From Gemmatimonadota bacterium (GTDB lineage: Bacteria; Gemmatimonadota; Gemmatimonadetes; Gemmatimonadales; GWC2-71-9): DNA of 64,000 bases. Positions 8,577-17,446 of the stretch are shown here, one piece after another. The stretch covers positions 317,352-381,351 of the forward strand of contig JAJCZX010000010.1 of the NCBI GenBank assembly GCA_029262195.1. Reading direction: 5' to 3'. Every line of letters begins with the position of its first letter. Positions within the stretch are counted from its first letter, which is position 1. The position numbers were made by a program, and so were the translations under genes. The notes beneath the pieces are model-generated. The model did no database searches. It had not been told where the DNA came from and was given only the letters and a program-made list of their open reading frames with translations.

Positions 8577-9595
8577 AGGCAGCAGTCTTTAGGGGACCGA
8601 ACCAACCTCTCACGATCGAAGAGATACCAACTCCTTCACCTGGCGCCGGAGAGGTAGTCGTAAAAGTTGTCGGTTGCGGGCTTTGCCACACCGATCTGCA
8701 CTATCTCGACCACGGGGTGAAGACGTTCAAGGACCCGCCTTTGATCCTTGGGCATGAAGCTGCGGGCACGGTCTCGGCCATTGGTACCGGAGTTGATGGA
8801 TGGGGAGAGGGCGATCGCGTGATGATTCCGGCTGTTTTGACGTGCGGCCATTGTCATTACTGCCGCAAGGGACGTGAGAATATATGCGATCACATGGTCA
8901 TGCTTGGTAACAATATTGACGGCGCCTATGCCGAATACGTTGTGGCCCCGGCGAAAGACCTGATTCGTGTGCCTGACGGTCTCCCTCTTGAACGGGCTTG
9001 CGTAATTGCGGACGCCATCTCGACACCGTATCACGCAGTCAAGAACCGGGCGCGGGTACAGCCGGGTGACGTTGTAGCCGTTGTGGGGTGTGGGGGCGTC
9101 GGATTGAATGTCGTCCAGTGTGCTACGGTGGCAGGGGCTACGGTGATTGCCATCGATCTCAACGAAGAACGACTTGCGATTGCCCGCACGCTCGGCGCGG
9201 TCGAAACAATTAATCCGGGCCAGATCGAACGCATGGACAAGTACGTGCGGAAACTTACCGGGGGCGGTGTCGACATTGCGTTTGAGGCCATTGGCAATCC
9301 GAACACCATGAAGATGGCATACGGGCTACTTCGCAGAGGTGGAAGGTTGTGTGTCATCGGCTATTCGGCAGACCAGCTGACGATCTCGGCTGCAAAGCTC
9401 ATGTATTTCGAGCTTGAAGTTATTGGGAGCCTGGGGTGCGGGGGAGGGGACTACGCCGAGATAATAAGATTGGTTGAGGCGGGTCGGATAGATCTGGATC
9501 CGGTAATTAGCGGAACCGTTGCCCTGGACGATATCAATGATGGTCTGGACAATCTTCGCAACGGTGTCGGTGTCAGGTGGGTGGTAACGCCGTAA
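8573..9595 (+). CDS. had: 6-hydroxycyclohex-1-ene-1-carboxyl-CoA dehydrogenase (Had/BzdX type)
   Basis: A 340-residue zinc-type medium-chain alcohol dehydrogenase. It shows GCGLCHTDLH (catalytic zinc Cys), GHEAAGTV, the structural-zinc cysteines in CGHCHYCRKGRENIC near residue 89, and the Rossmann GCGGVGLNVVQ. Predicted reaction: NAD-dependent oxidation of the hydroxy-ring CoA ester to the 6-oxo compound that the hydrolase at 1558 cleaves. ATG at 8573 is chosen because it overlaps the upstream stop; an in-frame open stretch further upstream overlaps the small gene. It closes the Y-Z-W-N-O-P-Q-X set. Confidence 0.85.
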   Translation: MKAAVFRGPNQPLTIEEIPTPSPGAGEVVVKVVGCGLCHTDLHYLDHGVKTFKDPPLILGHEAAGTVSAIGTGVDGWGEGDRVMIPAVLTCGHCHYCRKGRENICDHMVMLGNNIDGAYAEYVVAPAKDLIRVPDGLPLERACVIADAISTPYHAVKNRARVQPGDVVAVVGCGGVGLNVVQCATVAGATVIAIDLNEERLAIARTLGAVETINPGQIERMDKYVRKLTGGGVDIAFEAIGNPNTMKMAYGLLRRGGRLCVIGYSADQLTISAAKLMYFELEVIGSLGCGGGDYAEIIRLVEAGRIDLDPVISGTVALDDINDGLDNLRNGVGVRWVVTP

Positions 9596-9722
9596 ACTGA
9601 CGGTAGCAAACAAATCGTCGGAAGGATGTTTCACGATCCTTTCACCCCTGCTTCACCCTCGCCTTGCCAGGCTTGGCAGCTTATAGGACTGCGAGTGTGG
9701 TCCTAAGCCTGAGGAGGAAGAG

Positions 9723-10952
9723 ATGACTGCCGAACTGGACCACCGAGAGCTCTATCGTTTGCCTTGGAACCTGGCGGACAACGCAATCGCCTGGCTGGAG
9801 CCTACCGCAAAATGCAATCTTGCCTGCGAGGGATGCTACCGGGCAAACATAAACCAGCATAAATCGCTGGACGAAGTGGCCGCAGATCTTGACGTCTTCC
9901 ACGCTAACAGGAAAATCGATGGTGTTTCGATTGCCGGGGGAGAACCTTTAACCCATCCGCAAATACTGGACATCGTTCGAATGGTTAAGACGCGTGGCTG
10001 GAAGCCGATTATCAACACGAACGGGTTGGCGCTCACCAGAGAGCTGCTGGTCAAATTGAAACAGGCAGGTCTGGAAGGACTGACCTTTCATGTTGATAGC
10101 AAGCAGCATCGCCCTGGTTGGAAGGATAAGTCAGAGCAAGAACACAACCAGTTGCGGCTCAACTTCGCCAGAATGGTTGCAGATGTCGGCGGATTGTCTT
10201 GTGCCTTCAATGCTACTATCTACGACGATACGCTCAATGATATCCCGGGTTTAATGGAGTGGGCCCGAGAGCACATAGACATAGTTCACGTGATGGTGTT
10301 CATATTGTACCGCACATCGGACACGCCTGAATTCGACTACTATGTGGCTGGACAGAAGGTTGATATGTCGCCTCTAAAATACGACGATGCTTCCGATGCC
10401 CGCCGGTCTGACATCTCTGCGCCGGAAGCGGTAAGGAAGATAAGGGAATTCTATCCAGAGTTCAGCCCGAGTGCCTACCTGAACGGCACGGAGAAAGCAG
10501 ATTCCTTCAAATGGTTGTTGACCGGCCGATTGGGCACGCGGAAAAGAATCTACGGGTACGTGGGCTCAAAATTCATGGAAATGGCCCAAACCTTTCACCA
10601 TCTTCAACACGGACGGTATCTGGCCTATTCTCATCCGCAGGTTCATAGGCGGGGGAGGCTGATGGTATTGCTACTCTGGCCGTTTGATAGCGGTCTTCGG
10701 AAGGTTTTGGTCCGGTCGTTGATGGGTCTGAAACTTCTGGCAAGCAGACTCCACCTCCAATCGATAATGATTATTCAACCGGTCGACATGCTCGAAGACG
10801 GTCGCCAGAATATGTGTGACGGATGTCCTGATATGACGGTTTGGAAAGGTGGTCTGGCCTGGTCTTGCAGGCTGGAAGAATGCATGCATTTCGGTGGGTT
10901 TGTTCAATGTGTTCCCAGGAACGAAAACGTGGCGGCCAAACCCGGGGTCTAA
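9723..10952 (+). CDS. Radical SAM protein with C-terminal Cys-rich segment
   Basis: A 409-residue radical SAM enzyme. The cluster motif CNLACEGC is at residues 31-38, and SIAGGEPLTHP is the glycine-rich SAM-binding part. A C-terminal segment holds further cysteines (CDGCP, then CRLEEC and a last C), which may carry an auxiliary cluster. A hydrophobic stretch near residue 310 suggests membrane association. A strong GAGGAGG site precedes the ATG. It is followed after 46 bp by a tryptophanase-like gene, so the pair may act together. Whether it belongs to the aromatic operon is unclear because the 127-bp gap upstream contains a short hairpin. Substrate unknown. Confidence 0.8.
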   Translation: MTAELDHRELYRLPWNLADNAIAWLEPTAKCNLACEGCYRANINQHKSLDEVAADLDVFHANRKIDGVSIAGGEPLTHPQILDIVRMVKTRGWKPIINTNGLALTRELLVKLKQAGLEGLTFHVDSKQHRPGWKDKSEQEHNQLRLNFARMVADVGGLSCAFNATIYDDTLNDIPGLMEWAREHIDIVHVMVFILYRTSDTPEFDYYVAGQKVDMSPLKYDDASDARRSDISAPEAVRKIREFYPEFSPSAYLNGTEKADSFKWLLTGRLGTRKRIYGYVGSKFMEMAQTFHHLQHGRYLAYSHPQVHRRGRLMVLLLWPFDSGLRKVLVRSLMGLKLLASRLHLQSIMIIQPVDMLEDGRQNMCDGCPDMTVWKGGLAWSCRLEECMHFGGFVQCVPRNENVAAKPGV

Positions 10953-10998
10953 TGCAGACCCGTTTCGGTAGTTGTCAGATACTGGTAGACGGCGAAAC

Positions 10999-12357
10999 AT
11001 GAAAACGATAATAGAACCCTTTCGGATTAAGTCGGTTGAACCGATCCGGATGACCAGTCGCGAAGAAAGAGAACAGATTCTTCGTGACGCGCATTTCAAC
11101 GTGTTTGGCATCAAAGCTCGAGATGTATTAGTCGACCTTCTGACGGACTCCGGCACCGGAGCGATGAGTAGCCTGCAGTGGTCGGGGATGATGCGAGGAG
11201 ACGAATCGTATGCAGGTGCCGAAAGCTTCTACCGATTCTCGGACAAGATGAATGAGCTGACTGGGTTCGACCACATTCTTCCGACCCACCAGGGCAGGGC
11301 GAGCGAGCGGATCTTGTTTGAGTTAGTTGGAGGTCCGGGCAAGGTCATTCCCAACAACAATCACTTTGATACGACCCGCGCGAACGTGGAGCACTCGGGG
11401 GCCCGGGCGGTGGACCTCGTGATCCATGAAGCGAAAACCCCTTCGCTCCGGCACCCATTCAAGGGTAACATGGATGTGCAACGCCTTCGGGATTTGATTG
11501 TGGCCGAAGGGGTTGAAAAAATTCCGATCGTGATGGTTACCGTCACCAATAATTCAGGAGGTGGGCAACCGGTCAGTCTTGCCAATCTCCGTGAGGTGCG
11601 AGCAGTTTGCGACGAGTTTGGTATACCCCTCTTCCTCGACGCTTGCCGGTTTGCCGAAAACGCCTATTTCATCAAGCAGCGGGAGGAGGGGCAAGGCGAG
11701 CGGACCATCAGAGAGATAGTGCGAGATACTTTTGATCTTGCCGATGGGGCCACCATCAGTGCGAAAAAAGATGGCATGGTAAACATCGGGGGTGTGTTGT
11801 TGATTCGCGACCCGGAGTTGGCGCAGCGAGCCGACGCGCTGCTGATCTTGACGGAGGGTTTCGTAACTTACGGGGGACTCTCCGGGCGGGATCTGGAAGC
11901 CATGGCGCAGGGCTTTGAGGAAGTCGTGCGGGAGGACTACCTCTCCTATCGTATCCGCTCCACAGAGTATCTGGGTGAACGCCTCCTGGCTCTTGGGTTC
12001 CAGATTATTGAGCCGCCAGGAGGTCACGCCATTTACGTCGATGCGGGTAAGTTATGCCCCGGTATACCTAGCTGGGAGTTCCCCGGGCAGGCGTTGGTTT
12101 GCGAACTCTACCGACAGGCTGGCATTCGTACTGTCGAAATTGGAAGTGTGATGTTTGGAGGTGGCGGGAATCCCCCACCCCTTGAGTTGGTGAGATTTGC
12201 AATTCCACGACGAGTGTATACGCAGAGCCACATCGACTACGTCGTTGAAGCCTGCGGCGAACTCTACGAACGACGCGACCGGATCAAGGGGCTGAAGATA
12301 GTGTTCGAACCTCCTTACCTCAGGCATTTCTCCGCTCGTTTCATTGAGCTTCGATAG
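10999..12357 (+). CDS. tnaA: Tryptophanase / beta-eliminating lyase
   Basis: A 452-residue PLP enzyme of the tryptophanase/tyrosine phenol-lyase family. Visible are LLTDSGTGAMS, PTHQGRASE, ACRFAENAYFIKQRE and the PLP lysine in SAKKDGM (K257 by this start). In the region VEIGSVMFG the residue matching Arg381 of tyrosine phenol-lyase is Ile, as in Escherichia coli tryptophanase, which favours tryptophan as substrate. The expected reaction is tryptophan to indole, pyruvate and ammonia. ATG at 10999 is preferred to a TTG at 10972 because it matches the family N-terminus. Confidence 0.87.
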   Translation: MKTIIEPFRIKSVEPIRMTSREEREQILRDAHFNVFGIKARDVLVDLLTDSGTGAMSSLQWSGMMRGDESYAGAESFYRFSDKMNELTGFDHILPTHQGRASERILFELVGGPGKVIPNNNHFDTTRANVEHSGARAVDLVIHEAKTPSLRHPFKGNMDVQRLRDLIVAEGVEKIPIVMVTVTNNSGGGQPVSLANLREVRAVCDEFGIPLFLDACRFAENAYFIKQREEGQGERTIREIVRDTFDLADGATISAKKDGMVNIGGVLLIRDPELAQRADALLILTEGFVTYGGLSGRDLEAMAQGFEEVVREDYLSYRIRSTEYLGERLLALGFQIIEPPGGHAIYVDAGKLCPGIPSWEFPGQALVCELYRQAGIRTVEIGSVMFGGGGNPPPLELVRFAIPRRVYTQSHIDYVVEACGELYERRDRIKGLKIVFEPPYLRHFSARFIELR

Positions 12358-12358
12358 G

Positions 12359-12802
12359 TTAATTTTTTTTCTCTGGCGCTGCGCCCCGCGTTGGGTCCGG
12401 TTTGGAGGCCTGGGCTTTAGTCGGCTTTACCCGGAAACGGGCATTGGTTCTCGTTTCACCGTAGGGTGGTAAAACAAGCGTTTTCAACTCGGGTCTAATC
12501 ATATGAACGACGTCTTCAAGGTCGAACCCTGACATATTCGAAACAGAGTGGTCGAAAATTGCGAGGTCCCAGATGTCAGGGTGCTCGCGGAAGGTTGTCA
12601 GGACGCCACCGCTGCTAGTTCGGACGATCACCTCGTAGCCAAGGGCGTCCAGAACATGTTTTGTGCGGAGGGCTGATTTGTCGTCGTGTGCGGCGAAAAG
12701 GATTCGGAGTCTGCCCGGGTTCACTCGCGACTCTCCTTTTTGGGAGTAGTGGAAACTCCATTGAGATTGGTCGGCTGAGTGTTCGGAGAGGGTGAAGCCC
12801 AA
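12359..12802 (-). CDS. Response-regulator receiver-like protein, stand-alone
   Basis: A 147-residue protein with a receiver-like core. It has RLRILFAAHDD at the first strand, the phospho-acceptor candidate Asp in LAIFDHSVSNMSGFDL, and a hydrophobic strand near TLVLPP. The usual conserved lysine and following proline are not clear, and a charged, Pro/Lys-rich tail replaces an output domain. It converges tail-to-tail with the lyase gene. It may be a degenerate or atypical receiver; the partner kinase is unknown. The start could also be internal, since the first 30 residues do not resemble a receiver. Confidence 0.6.
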   Translation of the reverse strand: MGFTLSEHSADQSQWSFHYSQKGESRVNPGRLRILFAAHDDKSALRTKHVLDALGYEVIVRTSSGGVLTTFREHPDIWDLAIFDHSVSNMSGFDLEDVVHMIRPELKTLVLPPYGETRTNARFRVKPTKAQASKPDPTRGAAPEKKN

Positions 12803-12849
12803 ATGAGAGTTTCCTCATTCGGTTTTCGCAAGTGGATTCCCGGGAAGGA

Positions 12850-12877
12850 TTGACAAATCAAATTTTATTGATATGAT
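12850..12877 (+). promoter_or_regulatory. arsR promoter with embedded ArsR operator
   Basis: TTGACA at 12850 and TATGAT at 12872 are separated by 16 bp, a near-consensus sigma-70 promoter. The inverted repeat ATCAA-N6-TTGAT (12857-12872) fills the spacer, so a bound ArsR would block polymerase. The predicted transcription start falls on or next to the A of the arsR ATG at 12884, so the message may be leaderless. Confidence 0.75.
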
Positions 12878-12883
12878 ATCTCC

Positions 12884-13198
12884 ATGGCGATACAAAAAAC
12901 TGCTGCGAACTACGCTCAAATTTTTCATGCGTTGTCGGACGAAAAGAGGCTGGCCATACTTGACCTCTTGCGAGCCGGGGAGCGTTGCGTATGCGACATT
13001 GCTGGTCCGATCGGGATGAAGCAGTCACTTCTTTCGTTTCATCTCAAGGTTCTCCGCGAAGCCGGTTTGTTGCGCTCGGCTCGGGTCGGGAAGTGGATTC
13101 ATTATTCGATTCACCCCGAGGCGGGCGATGTCCTGGAGAGTTTTGGTAGAGAATTAGCCATGTCCGCCATGAGTGCGAAGGTTGTGTTTTGCTGTTAG
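12884..13198 (+). CDS. arsR: ArsR family arsenite-responsive repressor
   Basis: A 104-residue winged-helix repressor. The metalloid-binding CVCDI motif (C35 and C37) lies at the start of the DNA-recognition region, followed by QSLLSFHLKVLREAGLL. Two further cysteines end the protein. These features match arsenite-sensing ArsR proteins, in which As(III) binding releases DNA. The gene precedes arsM by 58 bp and both have the same operator sequence upstream, so it most likely autoregulates and controls arsM. No ribosome site is visible before the ATG, in line with a leaderless transcript. Confidence 0.9.
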   Translation: MAIQKTAANYAQIFHALSDEKRLAILDLLRAGERCVCDIAGPIGMKQSLLSFHLKVLREAGLLRSARVGKWIHYSIHPEAGDVLESFGRELAMSAMSAKVVFCC

Positions 13199-13227
13199 CG
13201 GGCGAGTGTGTTTTTTTGTCTTTACAT

Positions 13228-13243
13228 ATCAAAATTTATTGAT
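13228..13243 (+). promoter_or_regulatory. Second ArsR operator upstream of arsM
   Basis: ATCAAAATTTATTGAT differs by one base from the site in the arsR promoter (ATCAAATTTTATTGAT) and has the same ATCAA-N6-TTGAT symmetry. It sits 13 bp before the arsM ATG, next to the ribosome site AAGGAGAGG. This implies arsM has its own ArsR-controlled expression in addition to read-through. Confidence 0.7.
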
Positions 13244-13256
13244 TTAAGGAGAGGAA

Positions 13257-14069
13257 ATGAAAACCGATATCAAAGAACGTGTGCGCGACAACTATGCAAG
13301 AGCGGCTCGTAGGGTCGCAAACGCCGGATCGCAACCAGGATGCTGCGGCGGCGAGTCGTCATGTGATCCGATTAGCGGAAACCTCTACAGCCGCGACGAA
13401 ACCGACGGATTGCCCGAAAAAGCGGTGGTCGCCTCGCTGGGTTGCGGCAACCCCACGGCGCTCGCAGAGATTCGAGAGGGTGAGGTGGTGTTGGATCTTG
13501 GTTCGGGGGGTGGAATCGATGTCCTCCTGTCGGCCAAGAAAGTGGGTCCCGGGGGAAAGGCATACGGATTGGACATGACCGACGAAATGCTGGAACTGGC
13601 GCGGCGCAACGTAAGTGAGGCCCGTGTCGACAACGTCGAGTTCTTGAAGGGAGAAATCGAAGACATTCCGCTTCCAGATAACTCGGTAGACGTAATCATC
13701 TCTAACTGTGTGATCAATTTGACCGCAGATAAAGGAAGAGCATTGGCCGAGGCGTTCAGAGTTTTGAAACCTGGAGGTCGGCTGGCTATTTCTGACATCG
13801 TCACGCGCGGTGAGGTGTCGGACAACGTGCGTGCCAACATGGAGTTGTGGACCGGTTGCATCGCCGGGGCGCTGGACGAGGATGTCTTCAAGGAGATATT
13901 GCTGGAAACGGGTTTTGAAAACCCCTCGGTCGAGGCGACTCGAGTTTATGAGTTCCGCGATGCTTTGGAGATGCTAGGCGAAGACGATCAAGCTGAGATT
14001 CTGGCGAGAGAAATCGGAGGGCATCTCGCCGGTGCCTTTGTCAGGGGCACGAAGCCGGCGCGGAGTTAG
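13257..14069 (+). CDS. arsM: Arsenite S-adenosylmethionine methyltransferase
   Basis: A 270-residue class I methyltransferase with the SAM motif VVLDLGSGGGIDV near residue 78. The three cysteines needed to bind and methylate As(III) in ArsM enzymes are present at about C63 (LGCGNP), C151 (SNCVINL) and C201 (TGCIAG). An extra CCGGESSC segment lies near residue 29. The enzyme converts arsenite to methylated, partly volatile arsenicals in the cytoplasm. It is controlled with arsR. Its 3' end overlaps the convergent histidine kinase gene by 4 bp. Confidence 0.92.
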   Translation: MKTDIKERVRDNYARAARRVANAGSQPGCCGGESSCDPISGNLYSRDETDGLPEKAVVASLGCGNPTALAEIREGEVVLDLGSGGGIDVLLSAKKVGPGGKAYGLDMTDEMLELARRNVSEARVDNVEFLKGEIEDIPLPDNSVDVIISNCVINLTADKGRALAEAFRVLKPGGRLAISDIVTRGEVSDNVRANMELWTGCIAGALDEDVFKEILLETGFENPSVEATRVYEFRDALEMLGEDDQAEILAREIGGHLAGAFVRGTKPARS

Positions 14070-15727
14070 TCCTCGCGGTCGAGGGCAGCACGGACGGCGG
14101 CTGCAAGTTCTTGCTTCACGAAGGGCTTTTGCAGGACAGACACTATACCGACGTCGTCACGAACGGCGGAATCAATTGTCTGGCCGAACCCCGTCATCAA
14201 CACAACGGGGAGGTCACTGTTGAGATCTGTCGCCGCTCTGGCGACGTCGGTTCCGGCCATTCCTGGCATGGTGAGGTCGGTTAAGACCAGGTCGAACCCC
14301 TCCTTGTTTGCCCCGAAATGATCGACTGCCTCCACGCTGGAAGAAAATGAAGTCACATGGTACCCGAGGCCAACGAGCGTTTTCTCACAGATTCTGACAA
14401 TTGGTTCTTCATCGTCGATAACCATAATGCGTTCCGTTCCGCTGGCCATCCTTTCGATGTTCCTCGCGGGTTCGGAAACCGCACCATCTACCCTCCTGAG
14501 GTAAATAGTGAAGGAGGTACCCTTACCGATTTCGCTGTTAACGAAAATCCGACCGTCGTGTCCCGCAATGATACCGTGGACGACTGAAAGTCCCAGCCCG
14601 GTACCCGACCCTACCGGTTTAGTTGTAAAGAACGGGTCGTAGATCCTTTCGATGTCGGTCTCGAAGATGCCGGTTCCCGAGTCGGTGACCCGCAACGTGC
14701 AATAATGCCCGTGCTCCAGTCCGGCCGGACTTTCGCGGCTCCCCGGTTCGAAATCAACCGTATCAAGCTCTATGTGCAGTATTCCACCGGTTTCCTTCAT
14801 GGCGTGGCCCGCGTTTGTTCCCAGGTTCATCAACACCTGGTGTATCTGTCCCGGGTCGGCGTTGACAGCGGCGGATCCTTCTCCGATCGTGGTTTGAATC
14901 TCCACGGTGGCTGGAATCGACGCCCGCAAAAGGCCCGCGGCTTCTTTAACGATGGCATCGAGTTTGACAGGTCGTTTTTCGGATGTGGACCTTCTGCTGA
15001 ACGCCAATATCTTGTCGACCAGATCTTTGGCTCGGCGGGTCGCCGATAGAATCTGATCGAGGTCGCTCATTTCGGGATTACCGGCTTCGAGCCCATCGCG
15101 CAGCATCTCAGAGTATCCCAGGATGGCAGCGAGCACGTTGTTAAAGTCGTGAGCGATTCCACCTGCCATAGTACCCAGGGCATCCATCTTGTGAGCGTGG
15201 CGTAGCTGATCTTCAAGTTTGCCGAGTTCCTGTTCGTTCTTCTTGCGCTCGGTGATGTCGCGGGAGTTGAGAATAACCCTCGGTGGCGAGATGTGTTCAG
15301 AGTTAACTCGTCCAGTGGACTCAATGTAAATCCAACCGCCATCATGGTGACGGAATCTGAATTCGATGGTGTGTGTTGTGCCTGGTTGGGCGAAGGCGAT
15401 GGCGAGCTTGTTCTCTACTCGTTCCCGATCGTCGGAGTGGATGAAGTCCAGGGCGTTTTTTCCCCTGAGTCCATCCTCGGGGGACCCAAGGACCCGTTTG
15501 CTGGACGGGCTTTCGTAGATAATCGTTCCGTCCTGTGACAGAACCGTGATCAGATCCGTCGCGTTCTCGATTAACGACCGGAAATACAATTCTCTGGCGA
15601 GTACGGATTCATTGCTCGCTCGTTGCCGTTTGAAATACACCACAAATCCTGAGGCAACTGCGACCAGAGTTGCCGACAGAATGATAATCGTCACAGAGTG
15701 TGTGGCTATCAGAGAATCCGTGGTCAA
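14066..15727 (-). CDS. PAS-containing hybrid sensor histidine kinase
   Basis: A 553-residue protein. One N-terminal membrane segment (about residues 10-32) is followed by a PAS/PAC domain (about residues 45-170). The HisKA box contains the phospho-acceptor His in GGIAHDFNNVLAA, and the HATPase domain shows NLGTNAGHAM, DSGTGI and GSGTGLGLSVV. A C-terminal receiver carries the Asp in LVLTDLTMPGMAG and the Lys in LQKPF. There is no partner response regulator next to it. Its output pathway is not evident; the arsenic genes alongside are convergent and need not be related. Confidence 0.87.
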   Translation of the reverse strand: MTTDSLIATHSVTIIILSATLVAVASGFVVYFKRQRASNESVLARELYFRSLIENATDLITVLSQDGTIIYESPSSKRVLGSPEDGLRGKNALDFIHSDDRERVENKLAIAFAQPGTTHTIEFRFRHHDGGWIYIESTGRVNSEHISPPRVILNSRDITERKKNEQELGKLEDQLRHAHKMDALGTMAGGIAHDFNNVLAAILGYSEMLRDGLEAGNPEMSDLDQILSATRRAKDLVDKILAFSRRSTSEKRPVKLDAIVKEAAGLLRASIPATVEIQTTIGEGSAAVNADPGQIHQVLMNLGTNAGHAMKETGGILHIELDTVDFEPGSRESPAGLEHGHYCTLRVTDSGTGIFETDIERIYDPFFTTKPVGSGTGLGLSVVHGIIAGHDGRIFVNSEIGKGTSFTIYLRRVDGAVSEPARNIERMASGTERIMVIDDEEPIVRICEKTLVGLGYHVTSFSSSVEAVDHFGANKEGFDLVLTDLTMPGMAGTDVARAATDLNSDLPVVLMTGFGQTIDSAVRDDVGIVSVLQKPFVKQELAAAVRAALDRED

Positions 15728-15821
15728 AACGTAGCGTCCAACTTAAACCCAAGGCATGAAAAGCGGTATCCGGCGTAAGATACACGACATTGCAACTTTG
15801 GCGAGTCACCGCTAAAAAGCA

Positions 15822-17261
15822 TCAAGGGGTGCCACGAACCACTGTCTTAATCCGCGTGCGGGACCTTAGCACTGTGCCCACGTCCATCTGGTTGATCAAC
15901 GCGATTGTCTCCACCGGTACTTCAGCCGGATTGGCGTCGTAAAAATCTCCCAGTGTCCCCGTCCGCCGGGTCAGCGCCGTAGTCAACCTCAGTGGTTCAA
16001 TGGCCAAAGCTTCCGCGTCAGTTAGTCGACCGAAACTTTGTTGGGCGGTCACAACCAGAGAACCGTTCGCAGCCCAGCCGACGCCGGTTCCATAACCCAG
16101 GAGTTGAAAGGTGTTGCTGCCGTACTGAACAACTACAATCCGCCCGGCTATCGTAGAGCCGTCCTGTGCAGATGCGGCAAAATCCGCTTGCACCGCGGAC
16201 AGCCCATTGATCGTTGTTTCCTCGGGCCGCCCTGTGAGGCCGTTACCCGCGAGGAATTCCATCACGGTCGCTCTCGATGCTGTTGCCTGTGAAATCGTGA
16301 GTTGAAGCACGGTGTTTTCATCTGCGTTCACCGAAACCACCGCCTGAGGTAGGTTCTGGGATGCCCAGTCTGGGGGCATGGTGATCTGAAACTCCATATC
16401 AGGATGCATGAAGAGGTTGTCTTCGAAAAAACCGTGGCGCGGATTGGGTCCGAAAACCATTCCCGTTATTCGATCGAGATATGATTCCCGCCCCACATCC
16501 CGGCCGTCGAAATTGCTGCCGGAGGCGGCAATCGCCTGGGCGATTCTTTCGTATCTATCGGCCGGTTCCGGATGAGTGGACAACCATGACGGGGTCCCGC
16601 TGCCTCCGGCGACCGCAGTCACGCGCCCAAGCAACGTGAAAACGTCGGGCATCTCCCGCGCATCGTAGCTGGCGTTATCCATGTAACGAAACCCGAGGGC
16701 GTCTGCCTGGCGTTCATCGTCGCGTCCGTATCGGAGGAAAAGGAGCCCCAGTCCAGCTCCCGCCACGCCGGAAATCTGAGCTGCAGTCGGTGAAATCAAA
16801 GACCCGAGTCCAAGTCCGACCTGGGCGAATTGCGCGCGGCTCATCTGTTCGGCTCCGTGACGCCCGGTGACGTGTCCGATTTCATGGCCAACCACAGCTG
16901 CCAGCTGAGCCTCGTTGTTCAGGTGAGCCATGATACCGCGCGTTATGTATATGAATCCACCGGGGAGAGCAAAAGCATTGATTATCGGATCGTCTATCAG
17001 GCGAAACGTCCACGGCAGGTTGGGCCGCTCGGCCACACCCTGGAGCCGGAACCCTATCTCTTCGACGTAAGCCGCCAGGTCGGCGTCATCATAAAGTCCC
17101 ATTTGCGATGTAATGGAGACATCCGCTTCACGACCCATTTCGATCTCGCGACTTTCACTGATGAGAATGAGCTGTCTTTCGCCGGTCGCAGAATTTACGG
17201 CGCAGGATGAAAAAGAAAATGCCATCAGGAGGGAAATCGCAGCTGGCCGCAAGTTGATCAT
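15822..17261 (-). CDS. M48 family metallopeptidase lipoprotein (BepA/YfgC-like)
   Basis: About 479 residues. The start at 17261 gives a lipoprotein signal peptide with the lipobox FSSC, and a GGGG ribosome site is well placed. An earlier ATG at 17279 lacks one. The catalytic zinc motif is HEIGHVTGRH near residue 135, and the third ligand region is ERQADALGFRYM. The C-terminal third is a distinct domain of beta character. Family members act in the periplasm on outer-membrane protein quality control. The gene stands alone between a kinase and a divergent secreted-protein gene. Confidence 0.85.
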   Translation of the reverse strand: MINLRPAAISLLMAFSFSSCAVNSATGERQLILISESREIEMGREADVSITSQMGLYDDADLAAYVEEIGFRLQGVAERPNLPWTFRLIDDPIINAFALPGGFIYITRGIMAHLNNEAQLAAVVGHEIGHVTGRHGAEQMSRAQFAQVGLGLGSLISPTAAQISGVAGAGLGLLFLRYGRDDERQADALGFRYMDNASYDAREMPDVFTLLGRVTAVAGGSGTPSWLSTHPEPADRYERIAQAIAASGSNFDGRDVGRESYLDRITGMVFGPNPRHGFFEDNLFMHPDMEFQITMPPDWASQNLPQAVVSVNADENTVLQLTISQATASRATVMEFLAGNGLTGRPEETTINGLSAVQADFAASAQDGSTIAGRIVVVQYGSNTFQLLGYGTGVGWAANGSLVVTAQQSFGRLTDAEALAIEPLRLTTALTRRTGTLGDFYDANPAEVPVETIALINQMDVGTVLRSRTRIKTVVRGTP

Positions 17262-17446
17262 GTGTAAACCCCGTGTCATTCAAAATTGTCGTAACGTGAC
17301 GCCCTGTTGGCGCGACATGCCACAAATTAAATACTAAAATGAACAAGAAAACACCCACGAGCAGTCTGTCGCATCAGGGGCTTGAGCGGAAGGATAGCGC
17401 TAAAGTGTGTCTGTTGATAGCCGGTACCGACTGTTAAGATTCCGAG

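Noticed and set aside
12359..12802. Part of the arsenic unit
   Set aside because: It is on the opposite strand with its own start and resembles a receiver; no metal-binding motif is visible.
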